In this document: in pieces, positions 1-11,015 of the stretch
Numbering within the stretch: the first letter of the stretch is position 1
Layout: each line of letters opens with the position of its first letter
Assembly: GCA_019426215.1 (NCBI GenBank)
Contig: CM033393.1
Location: 6,916,046 to 6,980,045 of the forward strand
DNA from: Buddleja alternifolia
Lineage: Eukaryota; Streptophyta; Magnoliopsida; Lamiales; Scrophulariaceae
DNA: 64,000 nt
Direction of reading: 5' to 3'
The notes under the pieces: model-generated
Databases searched by the model: none
Seen by the model: the letters and a program-made list of their open reading frames with translations, nothing else
Told to the model about the DNA's origin: nothing
Made by a program: the position numbers and the translations under genes

Positions 1-327
1 GAGTATGTAGCTGCAAGAAGTTGTTGTGCACAAGTATTATGGATGAGACAACAACTTAGAGATTATGGAATAATCTTAGGTCCAACCCCCATTCATTGTG
101 ATAACTAAAGCGCTCTAGCCATGAGTCAAAACCCTGTTCTTCATTCCAGAACCAAACACATTGACATTAGATACCATTTTCTTCGTGACCACGTTCAAAA
201 GAAAGATATCTCCATGCACTTCATTGGAACTGACAAGCAATTGGCAGATATCTTCACCAAAGCACTCAACGAACAACGTTTTCTCACTTTGAGAAGTGAA
301 TTAGGTATGATTGATTTAAACGCTTAA
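1..327 (+). pseudogene. Copia RNase H, C-terminal end, with nonsense mutation
   Basis: Frame 1 from the first base reads the end of a Copia pol polyprotein: the segment with [10 protein letters not shown], the catalytic H-C-D-N region, then [11 protein letters not shown] and the [13 protein letters not shown] motif typical of Copia RNase H C termini. The codon at 106-108 is TAA where the minus-strand relative has CAA (the Q of D-N-Q-S-A), so pol is truncated just after the catalytic aspartate. RNase H removes the RNA strand during reverse transcription. The natural stop is at 325-327, matching the relative residue for residue at the end (I-D-L-N-A). The start lies outside the window. Confidence 0.92.
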
Positions 328-357
328 TCATTTTGCATCATATTTTATTAGACATAT

Positions 358-372
358 AATTTAGGGGGAATC
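358..372 (+). promoter_or_regulatory. Internal polypurine-tract-like motif 1
   Basis: The block A-T-T-T-A-G-G-G-G-G-A-A-T lies 30 bases after the pol stop and resembles the core (A-G-G-G-G-G-A-A) of the true polypurine tract at 5558-5572. The minus-strand relative has the same block on its sense strand near 55129-55141. Extra polypurine-like copies are known from Sireviruses; a role as an additional plus-strand primer is inference. Confidence 0.5.
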
Positions 373-418
373 CACTTAATTTGTGTCTCAAAGATTTTCC
401 TAACTGGTACAAGTTATC

Positions 419-434
419 AAATTTAGGGGGAACC
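419..434 (+). promoter_or_regulatory. Internal polypurine-tract-like motif 2
   Basis: Second copy of the A-A-A-T-T-T-A-G-G-G-G-G-A-A block, about 60 bases after the first. It is conserved at the matching place in the relative (about 55063-55077, minus strand). Function unproven. Confidence 0.5.
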
Positions 435-910
435 TTAAAGTTGTACTTAACCATATCTACAAGCGTCAATGATCAAAATTTTCAGATGCATGATCATCAA
501 CGCCTAGTATCAAATATGCATAAAATATTGGATGCTCAAACATAAAAGTCTTTTCAATCCTAAGCGTCTAATTTTCATATATAAAGGTCATATACCAACA
601 AGTGGTATCAGTTAAGAGTTGAATCAATTCCAATCAACTCTTAATATAAAAATATTTTCTTTACAAGCCATGCATAAAGTTTACAAACTTCTTTCGAAGT
701 AGTGGGTAGACTCAAAAGTCTATTTTGTACTCTACTCGCACGCTTCTATCACATCAAACTGGCGGGTAATCAAAAGATTTTTCTTTTTTTTTTCAAAATG
801 ACGGTTCAGAGATAGTACGTGTTTGTGTACGTGTCAGTGTACAAACAGGCGCGTGCGTTACACTCTGAAAATGCCAAACGTTTTAAATTTTTTAACTCGG
901 ATGTCAAATC

Positions 911-920
911 TTTATATATG
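911..920 (+). promoter_or_regulatory. TATA-like box upstream of ORF3
   Basis: TTTATATATG lies about 260 bases before the ORF3 start. The minus-strand relative keeps TTTATATATG in the same context, inside a stretch of about 100 bases that is roughly nine-tenths identical between the copies. It could be an internal promoter for ORF3. A conserved G-T-C-C-G-C-A-G at about 963-970 could instead be a splice acceptor for a subgenomic ORF3 message. The sequence alone does not decide between these. Confidence 0.4.
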
Positions 921-1181
921 AGAATTACCAAATGTAACTTCTCTCTATTACACAAAACTCGTGTCCGCAGTTAATGAATTTATGGCTGAGATTCAAAAGT
1001 CGTTACACGTGTCTAAATCCTACAGAGACTAGAGAACACAAGTTTCAAAAATTCTTTACTGTGTCATTTAAAATACAATTTCTGCAGAAAGACAATTCAC
1101 TTTTACTCAACACGTATCTGCAAAATTTATTTTCTCTCTCTCAAAGCAAAAGAAAATCTTAGTTCATCTCTTTCACTAAAA

Positions 1182-4100
1182 ATGGCACCAAAGAAATCTT
1201 CGTCTACTCCTGCTGAACTTACCATCAAGGTGACTGAAGGCCTTGTTGTCGACTGGAAATTTCTCTATGAACAACCTCAGATCAATCTAACAGACATGAT
1301 GGACATGGTCGTCAAAGCTGGGCTTAAACCGTTCTTGACCCAATACTCCTATATGTTTCCGACTGAAGTCGACACCTTCTGGAAAACTTCTAAACTTTCA
1401 GAGGATAAGAAGTCTATCTCTTGTCTAATTCCCTTATCCAAGAAGGAGTCTCCAAAGGAATTTATCTTGTCTGCTGCCACCATTGCCAAGAACTTCAATC
1501 TTCCAAATGAGGGTGAGGCATTGGATTGTGTCGCTTTAAAACAAATCAAGGATGCATGGACAACCATGAGTGCGTACGACGATGTACCCTACACTCAATA
1601 CTTTGAAAAGAAAGACCTGGTATCCGAATACCAACTGTTGGCTGATTTCTGCAGCAAGATCATAGAATGCCGAGTGGGAACCTTTGATAAGGTGAACCCA
1701 GTACAATTTCAGATGATGACTGCTATACTCCTCAACATCAAGATCAACTGGAGTGAGTACATCTTTGGAAGGTTTTGGGACTGTTTAAGCGCCTCGAATA
1801 AACCTTATGGACTCGTTCTAAGCAACATGTTGTATAAATCACAGTGTGTATACTCGTCGGGTCTCCCATTGAATAAGTCCAAGTTGCTGGGAAAAAGGAT
1901 TCTGAATAATCTCTTCAATCCTCCCAAGATTGGTGGTGCTGCTAAACCACTATCTGAGCATCTGGAAGTACGTCAAGCGTCCGCTGAGGAAGCTGAGCGT
2001 CCAGTGCCAGAAGAAGCCGTGAAGCGTCCGTCTGTTACCAAGAAGAGGGCTCCAAGAAAGCCCAAAGTACAGGTTATTCCTACTCCTCAGAAAGATGACG
2101 AGGAAACTGATGAGGATGCACAGGACAAGTTACCTCTAAAGCGGAGGAAGCTGGAAGGAATCATCAAACAAATCGAATTTGATGAACCAGCTGTTGCTCC
2201 TCCTGCTCAAGCGCTTAAGCTCGTTGAAGGAGTCAACGTGAAGAAAATATTCAAGCGCTCCAGGACAAGCAAGCGTCGGGCTGCTCCTGTTCCTGAAGAG
2301 CCTGAGACTGTTGAGCCAAGCACTCAAGTTACTGCTGAGCCAAGTGCTCAAAGTATTGCTGTTGAGACAAGTTCTCAGGGTAAGTTTATTTCTTCCCACA
2401 GCTCTTTCGTTCCTACATCTGTAGAAGATCCTGCTCTTATAGAGGATGTTTCTCTCTCAGCTCTTATTTCAGCTGCGGCTGAAGTGTCAACTGATGTCCA
2501 TCTGGATGTCAACTTGACTGAAGTGGTGGCCATTGCCAAAGATGTTGTCAGAAGCATGACTTTGGAGCCTATCTCAGAGGAATCTTCCCCACCACCAACA
2601 ACATTGATTACAGCAGAGGCAATCTCAGAAAATTAGAGCATTGCTGAAGACGCTACAAAATCAATAGAGAGCTCTCTTGTGCCAAGGCACTTCTTCAGTC
2701 TGGACCCCTCCAGAACAATTGATCACTCTGTCAATTTCATGCCTCCAGTCCCTGAAAAAGAATTCATTCCACCTGGCTATATAGAAGAACGCTACATCGT
2801 CACTGAAAATGATTTAGCCAAGATAATTGCTAGAGATCGGGCTCTTGTGGAAATGTTGTTTAGCAATGAAGTCTCAAGCGTTGAATTTGCATACAACTTG
2901 GCACTGGCCAATGGAGATCCTCTACCTCTTACCCCAGCTTCTATACAGATTTTTGAAAAACGGGGTACTGATAAAATTCTACAAGGGGATGTGGACTTAG
3001 CTTACTTTCTGGATATGGGACGCAGTAAGCCTTCAGGTTTTGCTCCAAGAAACTACAAGATTAGGGCCTATGAGCGTCTACCTGTGGAGTTTTTAAATCC
3101 TGAAGAGGAAATTTTAAACAAAGAAGGTTATTCCCATTTTCCTACAGTTGTGCACAGTGCTGCTAATAAGAGTCTTCCAAATCCCCTAAGATTGTGGAAG
3201 AATAAAAGTCCTTATATCGGTGAGCGTCTTGCCTCTCTAAATGCTCTCATTCAAGAGGAGGCTGATTACTTCTTACAAAGCGTCCTGAATGCAAACTATC
3301 AGCCTGATAAGCATCGCTTTGAAGCTATCCGAGATATTCATCATGAAGGCTTTCGTGCCATTCTGAATGCAGGCACAACCTTCTACATGAATGAGGTTAC
3401 CTGGTGTGAAACCTACGTCGGCCAGCGTTACAAGTTTGAAGAACTGGTCAAGGAACCTCACCTGTTCACACTCGGCATGGTAGATAAAAGAAGACAGTTT
3501 GCCCGATATTGCTTACAGCACCAAGAAGCAAGAGTTGGCCCACTTGCTCTCTTATCATCTTTCCGTCAACCAATTGAACGCTTTCTGCGTGAAGCGTTGG
3601 CTAGGATTGCAAATTTGCCAATCAATCATTGTGGGCAAGCGTCAACAAGCGGAACAAAGCCTATTTCAGATTTGATGCTTACACCTGGCCAGCAGGAAGA
3701 CAACATCAGACATATGTTGAAGATGCTCCCTCCGTTACGGGATTTCGACAACGTCTTCACTGCAAATCTAAGGAAGCTAAATCGATCCATTATCAAACCT
3801 CTTTTTGGGTATCCATTGCTCTCCTCTTTCCGACAGGAACTGATAGAACACTATCACTATGTACTCTCTTTACTCGAGCGAAATCCGGACATCTCGCGTG
3901 CAGCCTTGCCTTACGTTGAAGAATACATGGCCATGTACGTATCAGAGTCTGAGCGTCCATCGGAGATGCCAAAAGATAGAGTGCTACGTTTCTCATTCAC
4001 TCCACGTGACGATGCTCTATTCTTTATTAAGGCTCCACGGTGCAAGATCTTTGTTAATCACATGCTTCAGATCTTAGGACCAGGATGGGTCATAGCACTG

Positions 4101-5252
4101 GACATTCCAATCTGAACTTTAAGGGATTTCTCGACCATTCCTGTTTCTCGAGTAAATGAGTTAATCAACAGTTCCTCAACGGAGTATGCTGATTCAGATT
4201 TTGGAAGGCTCAACTTCAGATTCTCTAACTTTAGTTATCTAACTACTGTCCCCTCCTTACCTTCCACATCTGATGCAGAAGTTGCCTTAGCGCCAATAGT
4301 GGAACCAGTTCAAGCGTCTCAACCAGAGGCTGTGCCTGACGCTTCAACTTCAACTGTTCCTGAGGCTGCTGGGATGGAAATTCATCAGTCTGTATTCGAT
4401 CCAGAATTTCAACAACCGTCTCTAGAGTCACTAAAGCACACTTCAAAATTTAAACAACAAGCTACCTCTCAGAATGTGCTTCAAACTTTTGTGCCTCTCC
4501 TTACTGACGCGTTGGAAGAGATGAACACTCAAGCGTCAAATCATGCAGAATCTCTTCACTGGATCAAGGAAGACTTGGCTAAGATCGAGAAGGAGAATAT
4601 GAGCGCTCAAGTTGCTCATATGCGCGGAGCTGCTGATGCTGCCGTAGATGCTGCTATTTCTCGTATGCAGACGATGATCGATGGACTTGCAGCCAATCAG
4701 ATTGCAATGAAAGAATCTCTTGAAGCAAAGTTTGATGCGTTGGCTGCATCCATGGCCCAAATGGCCGCTCAAATTGCCATTCTTACTGAAAATACAGTAA
4801 AGGCTGATGATGGCAATAAGGGGGAAAAGAGGAAAGCTCCTGCAAGTTCAAGAGCCCAATCAAGTTCTAAGCGCCAAGAAGTGAAGCGTCCAGAGCCAAA
4901 AAATCCACAAGATTTTGTCTTCTTGCCACCTCCTCCTCCTCTGCCCGAATCCAATTACCCTTCATGTGTTGCCGCCATGGGAATTCCTAGTAGAAGAACT
5001 GGTTTTGCTCCCATCGTTTTCAGAGCAGATATACCTGTGCCATCTCAAGCATTACTTGAACAATTCAATATACCGATGGAGCGAGCGCCACTTCCAGAGT
5101 CTACTACTCCTCAAGACTTGGCTGTGGAAATGGAGTTCTCAGACCTCTCTCAAGCGTTCAGAGTAGTGCTTAGGCATATGGGTATTGATCCGAATGGGAT
5201 CGACGGCATAAAATGTATGAAACACGGAGAAAAAGGGAATATCGCTTCGTAA
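1182..5252 (+). pseudogene. Sirevirus ORF3 (envelope-like), two in-frame stops
   Basis: One frame of about 1356 codons starting at M-A-P-K-K, interrupted by TAG at 2634-2636 and TGA at 4113-4115; the frame stays open across both. The first 260 residues are a globular, conserved segment containing T-I-A-K-N-F-N-L-P and W-S-E-Y-I-F-G-R-F; it recalls the putative plant transposon protein families, which an HMM search must confirm. Next come a Lys/Pro/Glu-rich linker, a second globular part, and a C-terminal coiled coil (about 4540-4800, with A-H-M-R-G-A and repeated M-A-Q-M/A-A-Q-I heptads) followed by a basic, proline-rich tail. The place after pol and the coiled coil match SIRE1-type envelope-like ORFs. 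I see no clear signal peptide or membrane helix, so an envelope role is not supported by this sequence. The start is fixed by the matching ATG in the minus-strand copy. Confidence 0.8.
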
Positions 5253-5557
5253 TTGACAGATATCATCAGATAATGATCACCCTTCAAGATCTCATCGAAG
5301 AAGCCATCAGAACAGAAATGATCAGACGACGAAATCTTACCAGAAGAAAGTAGATCATGATAGTTCTTTGTAATTTAATCTTCTCTTTTGTTTCTACACA
5401 GTTTGTAAAATGTATGAATTCTCCGAATATATATAAAGTACATTTTTCAGCTGAAACATCTCGTTGAAGCTTAACTAACTCTAACTTACTAACATAACGC
5501 TTATTAACTTTGGCTGTCGTAACTCTTGAACTATAAAAGAGTGAGTATTGCCATCAT

Positions 5558-5572
5558 CAAAAAGGGGGAAAT
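5558..5572 (+). promoter_or_regulatory. Polypurine tract of Sirevirus 1
   Basis: CAAAAAGGGGGAAAT lies directly before the 3' LTR start (TGATAGG). It is the expected primer site for plus-strand DNA synthesis and has the A5-G5 form common in Sireviruses. Confidence 0.88.
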
Positions 5573-7248
5573 TGATAGGAAATTTCATGTTAAGATTTTG
5601 ATGATGACAATTAGGAATTTTGTTAGACCCCAAAGTTATGTACGCTTAAATTTCATAGATACTTGTATAAGCGTTTGAACATTAGAAATGTATAGGCTCT
5701 ATTTTATCTTTTACTTTTGACATTCTTAGATCAAGAAGTCGGTTAGATTAAGCGTTTGATACTTTCTGAGTGAGCTTATCAAGACGGCGAAATCTGAAGA
5801 CTTCAAGCGTCCAAGAAATCAATAGTGAATGAAGTTTGAAGAAGTTCACTCTAAGCGCCTGACATGTTCTGAGTGAGGTGTCAAGTAACGAAGACTGAAG
5901 ACTTCTCAAGCGTCTACACTTTTAAATGAAGTCTGAAGACTTTTCCAAGCGTCCAAACTTTGAATAGTCCTCCAGATTAAATGGATCTTTCAGCTCATGA
6001 ATGAAGCGTCTATCAAATGACAAACATTCTCCTGAAGCGTCAGATCGGAAGGAGTTTAATGCAAATATTCTGAAAGAATTAAATACCAACGGGCATTTAT
6101 TTCAAAAGCATTAAATGTGATAAGCACTTTCAGACGTACGGAGAAGCCACCCTATTGGACTGTCAACTATTCAAAGACTGCAGCACCAACTTTTGCGCAG
6201 CAGATTTTCAGGAAAAAGGACAAAAGTTGTTCATTCGCGAAAGTGAGAGACACGCGTCCGTGCATGTGTCAAACGGACACTTTTTCCAAGAATGCCTATA
6301 AATAGAACTTCAACAACAAACCAAACATAGAGAACAATTATCAAGCCAAATTGTTGTTGCATTGAAGTCTCATTCTTTAAACTCTCAGAAAAGCCAGAAT
6401 ACTCAAGAAAATATTCTCTTTGCTTTTCATCAAATCCTGAGACAGTCAACCCAATATCTCAAACATTCTTTTCGAAGAAACTACACTACTACTGAGATAT
6501 TCCCAGTTGTTTGAACTTCATCAAAATCAAACAAACCCTTTTAGAAAAACCCCTATCCAAGCCTCACGATCTGTGTGAAGTCGAAGTTGGATACTTGCCA
6601 TATTTCTGGGTGAAAGAAGCAAGGGGATTGAAGTGATTTGGAGCAAAAATCTGTGTGATCAAGGAGCTCAAGTCATCGACATCCATCTCTCCCTAATTTG
6701 TAGAAGATTCTATGTGATTCTTTGAGAATCATTTTAGTGGATTGCCTCCAAGTGTTCGAGGAGAAGAAGGACGTAGTTGAGATTACACCACCCAACGAAC
6801 CTTACAAATATTGTGTCTTTTACTTTTCAGTCAATTCCTTTATCTATCATATCATTGCATAAACTGATTAATTAAAACACAATCAAAAGCTACGCAACTA
6901 AGAAATTTCTTGTGACGCTAAAGCTTTTAAAAGAAGACTACAAAAATCATTCTGCTGTGCTAACACTGATCAAAGAATTGAACGCTCAAACCTACTCGGT
7001 TAAAGTATTCAATTCTTAAAATCTAAGTTAACTTTATAAAAACAGTCTTCGTTAGACGCTTCACCAAAGCGCCTATATTTTAAGTGAACGCTTAAGTGAA
7101 GCGTTAAACTCTTCAAGCGTCTACTTTTTCAAGCGTCCAAAAATCATTTTAATACGAAATTTTTTGAAGTCGAAAAAGACTTCAGGGTCTATTAACCCCC
7201 CCCCCCCCCCGCCCTCTAGACCCTTTCGTATGCCACTTGGGACCAACA
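5573..7248 (+). repeat. 3' LTR of Sirevirus 1
   Basis: The LTR runs from TGATAGGAAATTTC to GGGACCAACA (1676 bp). The right end matches both LTRs of the minus-strand element, and the left end follows the polypurine tract. It has a TATA box at 6296-6305, many AAGCGTC-like words, and a 15-base poly(C) run near its end (7196-7210). The next five bases are ACTTC. The first base pair of the usual TG...CA ends is kept. Confidence 0.88.
6296..6305 (+). promoter_or_regulatory. TATA box of the Sirevirus LTR
   Basis: CTATAAATAG, a near-consensus plant TATA box, about 720 bases into the LTR. The same box is kept in the minus-strand element's LTRs (61662-61671 and 50342-50351 as CTATTTATAG). Transcription would start about 30 bases downstream. 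Confidence 0.75.
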
Positions 7249-8013
7249 ACTTCATTTTCACTACTACTCGTTTATATGATGTTTGGTTAAATCAATTGAT
7301 AGAAAGTTATTTTTGTCATTTTCGAGGGGGGCAAAATTACAAATGTTAATGTTATAGGTAAAAGTGAAAGTTCAAATTTTGAGGGGAGGCGAAATCACAA
7401 AATTACAAAATTTCATAGGCAAAAGTTGAAAATTTTAAAATTTTCACGCTACCAAAGTCGGTAGTCTCCTTCTGTGCGCTTTGTTGCATTTATTTATTCT
7501 TATCTTAATGCAATTTGAAATTCGCAACAAAGAAATTAAGGTACAGCGGGTGAATAATTTTACCTCCTCAAACTCTACAATTAATAATATTGGGTTAAAG
7601 TGGCTGCAATAGTTTCAATTCGTCTAGGAATTATCCTCCAATGAGGGGTATCTGAGCATTACATGTCAACTTTTATAATTGTCAAAAATGCATTTCTAGT
7701 TTCTTAAAGAGCTTATCAATGATTCAAGTGATAATTAAAGCTGAGATTTTACAACAACAAATTATGTGTTTGATTTCGGCAGACGTGTAGATGGTGGTTT
7801 GCTCGTGTACGTCGTAATTGATTTATTAATAAATAATGATTTTTAATAGTAGATTGCGTATATATAATTATTAATTTGGTATTGCTTGATATTCTAATAT
7901 AATAATATATAATCATGTTGCTAAAAAAAATATTCTTAAAGCAGCACTTATTTCATTATTAATTTTTGCCAAATATTTACGACAAAGAAAATTTACGACA
8001 AAGAAAATAAGTG
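7249..8013. other. Unassigned AT-rich DNA
   Basis: No gene or clear element. It has two near-repeats of A-A-A-T-T-T-T-G-A-G-G-G-G-(A)-G-G-C around 7320-7440, probably remnants of a small repeat. Confidence 0.5.
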
Positions 8014-8023
8014 GATAATAACC

Positions 8024-9376
8024 AAAGTCTTAAATTGCAGTTTCGGTATAGATATCGGGGTAGTAAATTTAAGTAAATTTCGGATAAAATTTCTAGGATA
8101 TTAGAAATTTTGGTTTCGATTTTAAAGAAATCATAAAAATACTTATGCATCTTTTATATTAATAATATTCTATAATCAAAACCTTTTACAAAAGCTTCAC
8201 TAATTTCATCTTCTGTGGCTTTGAAACTGAATATGTAATTACATTTTTTAAAAAAAAAAGAATAGATAAAATTGATGTGTGTCTCTTATTATCTATATCT
8301 ATAATTATTTGCTTACATTGTGAATTGATTACTTTATTTTTATTAATATACAATTAAAGTTAAATAATAATTTATTCCTTTCGTACATATAATGGTAGGT
8401 CATCTCTACTGTTCTTACGAGTTAGGAGAAGAGGCTTACTATGAAATGAATCCAACGAATGCGAGCTAACGGCTATTAAATCTCCTAATATTTTAGGTAA
8501 ATCATTAAGTCCCCCACTTTGTGAGTGAAGGGGAAAATACTTGAAAGTTCTTGACCCTTGACTGACGAAGTACAATTTTATGCAATTGTTACCTTTTCTA
8601 TGCATTTATTCTCTTATATTTTTAATTATAATTCATCCACTGCAATCATTACCTTGCAGACTTGATCCTGAAAGGGTACGTAGGCAGCTCAACATTTGAG
8701 TGCAGTCTATATTATTGAGAACGTGACTTTCGTGCATATTATCGATCCTCTTGACTGAAATAGTAGAGAATAGGATCCGTGCTAGATCACAATCATTAAT
8801 TTCTCATTGTTTCCATGCTATTTCATTTTCAGAAAATAATTAATGAACATGCTTTACATTCGGTGTTCTGGACACGAGTTCACGTATTTATGATGCTACT
8901 ATTTTGGAATAATAATCCATACAATAATTTATAATTGAAAATGATATCAAGAATTATGTTGAATGTTAGACCACTAATAATCTGTAAATATAAATATGAT
9001 TTGAAGTAAAATAATCAAAGTGTACCGACAAGTTTAATAAAAATCATGTGTGTGTTGGGGTCAATGGTTGGGAGGTGTGGACATATTTGAAATATTATTT
9101 TTAAATAATAAATTTTTAAAACATGAAAATTTTGGGAAATTTCAGGTTTCGGTGAAACTTTTGGAAAATTTCGGGTTTCGGGCTAAATTTTGATGGATAT
9201 TTAACAACAGTGTTTAATTATTATTTTTAAATTTTGGAAAATTTCGGGTTCTAGCAAAACTTTGGGTTCAGTCGAAAGTTCGGAAGATATTTTGCAAAAT
9301 TGGATCGAAACTGAGATTTCGCTTTGGAACCCCGAAAACCCAAAATTTCAAGGTTTCGATGGAAATTTAAGACCAT
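8024..9376. mobile_element. Non-autonomous MULE-like element with 10-bp target duplication
   Basis: The direct repeat GATAATAACC flanks the segment (8014-8023 and 9377-9386). The ends are imperfect inverted repeats: AAAGTCTTAAATT on the left and the complement of AATTTAAGACCAT on the right. Both subterminal regions hold TTTCGG and ATTTCGGG words. A duplication of 9-10 bp fits Mutator-like elements. There is no transposase; the only long frame, at 8372-8605 on the minus strand, has no recognisable product. The right two-thirds is repeated in the second copy of the large duplication. Confidence 0.65.
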
Positions 9377-9493
9377 GATAATAACCAACAAAGTTTCGAA
9401 CTAGTATTGTTCACAGGTTGAAAACAAGAATTAAACTCTGCAAGATCTAATAAATATTCTCTTGCTTCTCGACAGGTTTGTGGTAACTATTCT

Positions 9494-10622
9494 TACTGGA
9501 AAAAATGTCAAGTGACAATATCATAGTTGTCACTAATTATAAATCTTTAATAACAAGATTTTTTTTTTGTCACAAAAATAAGTTTTACATATCTGATAGT
9601 GACAAAATTTAGGGGTAAAAACATTAAACCCTCTAACTTATTGATTTTTTAAAACTTTTTTAGAGATACTTTTTTGTTTTTTGTAACTTTACATCGTGAA
9701 CCTAAAAAAATTGATATTTTTTTATATTTTGGCATATTCCGACAGAATATTCCGCCAGAGATTCCTCGCATGCTTGACAAGTGCCTTTTTTATGGGTAAA
9801 TTTGTCATTTTAAGCGATTAATTTTGATAAATTACTCTTTTATCCTTAAATTGTAATATTCTCAATTAAAAATTTGATTTAAGTAAATAAAAAAATAAAT
9901 TATTATGTTTATTTTTATCTTAAAATTTTAATTAAATAACTCAATTTAAGAAAATCAATTTTTTTTTCACTTCTTAATCAATGTCTGTGTGTGTGTATAT
10001 GTATGTGTGAAAGCGCACATGTGAATTTTTTTTTTTGTGTGTGTGTGTGCATGTGTGAATCTAAGTGTGTGTGTGTGTGTATATATATATGTGTGTGTGT
10101 GCATGTGTGAATCTAAGTGTGTGTGTGTGTGAATCTGTGTGTATATATATATGTGTGTGTGTGTGTATTTCTGTATGTGTGTGCGCGATTCTCTGTGTGT
10201 GTGTGCATTTCTGTATGTGCGTGCGCATTTCTCTGTGTGTGTGTGTGCGCGCGTGCGCGCGCGCGCGCGTATGTGTGTGTGTGTGTGTGTTTGACATAAT
10301 TTTTGGAAGAAAAACCATGCAGAAAAAGAGATGGTCATTGAGAAATTTGGGGAAAATGAAGTTTGAAAGAAGTAAAATGAAGTTGTCATTCTTGAATAAT
10401 TAGTGATAAGGAAATGATTATCATTGTTGACAATTATTGACATACTTTTAGTGACAACTTATAGTGATCGATAACAATTATAGTTGTCAATTTATTCACT
10501 ATACATGTGCACTAATTGTAAATAGTGACAACCTTAAGAAAACTCTTGTCACTAATTATATATATTTAGTGATAATTTTAATATTGCGACTTCAATTTTT
10601 TTATTAATATTACTTTTTCGTG
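9494..10622. mobile_element. CACTA-like segment with AGTGACAA subterminal repeats
   Basis: Both ends are dense in TGTCACTAATT, AGTGACAA and their complements, the subterminal repeat pattern of plant CACTA (En/Spm) elements. The left edge TACTGGAAAAAATG could be a mutated CACTGG end; the right edge is near TTTTTCGTG. I could not match a 3-bp target duplication, so the limits are approximate. The matching segment in copy 2 is 16216-17109. No transposase is present. Confidence 0.5.
9983..10292. repeat. GT/CA microsatellite
   Basis: Three hundred bases of (GT)n with TATA, GC and ATTTCTGTATG interruptions. It yields long spurious reading frames on both strands. Copy 2 of the duplication has a much shorter tract at 16681-16782, so the array has expanded or shrunk since duplication. 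Confidence 0.95.
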
Positions 10623-10794
10623 CATTGTCTTTTCCCCCAACTCTTTTATATGATTAGTTGAATGTATTCCAATCTTTTTAAAATATGATTTCCCGACCAT
10701 CACATAAATAGACGCACTCCTATGCTTTTTTATCAAATGTTTCATACCTAACATTCATTTAACCACGAATATTTCGTGTAAACAAATTAGCAAC

Positions 10795-11015
10795 AAATTT
10801 TCTACATAATATATATTGAGTCTACATAATATATTGGTCTACATAATATATATTTCCCAAAGTCAGTCTTGCAAGCAAATTTATATTGAGTCTTTCTTGT
10901 AAGTTATTATTTCCCAAAGTCAGTCTTGTAAGTTAATATTGGTAACCATATATTGGTCTACATAATATATATCACGTAATATGTTGGTCTACAGAATATA
11001 TATTGAGTCTTATTC
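10795..11015. repeat. Local repeats around CTACATAATATAT
   Basis: The words TCTACATAATATAT (about five times), TTTCCCAAAGTCAGTCTTG (twice) and TATTGAGTCT (three times) recur in 220 bases, indicating local duplication rather than a gene. It follows directly on the conserved flank of the large duplication. Confidence 0.7.

Larger units (their letters stand above)
328..1181 (+). other. Spacer between pol and ORF3 of the Sirevirus
   Basis: About 850 bases without a conserved reading frame. It holds two purine-rich T-T-A-G-G-G-G-G-A-A blocks just after the pol stop, several AAGCGTC-like words, a TATA-like box near 911 and a pyrimidine-rich tract (CTCTCTC) just before the ORF3 start. The same order is kept in the minus-strand relative (54330-55172), so the spacer is probably functional for ORF3 expression. 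A small ORF at 974-1162 has no counterpart worth calling. Confidence 0.7.
1..7248 (+). mobile_element. Sirevirus-like Copia LTR retrotransposon, 3' part
   Basis: The window opens inside the RNase H domain of a Ty1/Copia element and runs through a spacer, a long third ORF, a polypurine tract and the 3' LTR. The placement of a large extra ORF downstream of pol, with a C-terminal coiled coil, is the known layout of plant Sireviruses (the SIRE1 group). Its pol end, ORF3 and LTR closely match the minus-strand element at 49456-62291, so both belong to one family. The 5' LTR, gag and most of pol lie left of the window. The element is dead: RNase H and ORF3 both have in-frame stops. The base after the LTR begins ACTTC, the expected right-hand target duplication; the left one cannot be seen. 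Confidence 0.9.
8135..10665 (+). repeat. Large dispersed duplication, copy 1
   Basis: From TTATGCATCTTTTA at about 8142 to CTCTTTTATATG at about 10650 this block matches 14828-17139 in the same orientation. It includes part of the MULE-like element, a CACTA-like segment and a GT microsatellite. Copy 1 has extra or diverged sequence at about 8452-8800, and lacks the SINE found in copy 2. Homology continues from copy 1 (about 10690-10800) into 32395-32505, which shows where the Gypsy insertion split copy 2. Confidence 0.8.

Noticed and set aside
9967..10443. Long Cys/Val- or His/Thr-rich reading frames on both strands
   Set aside because: They are translations of the GT/CA microsatellite.
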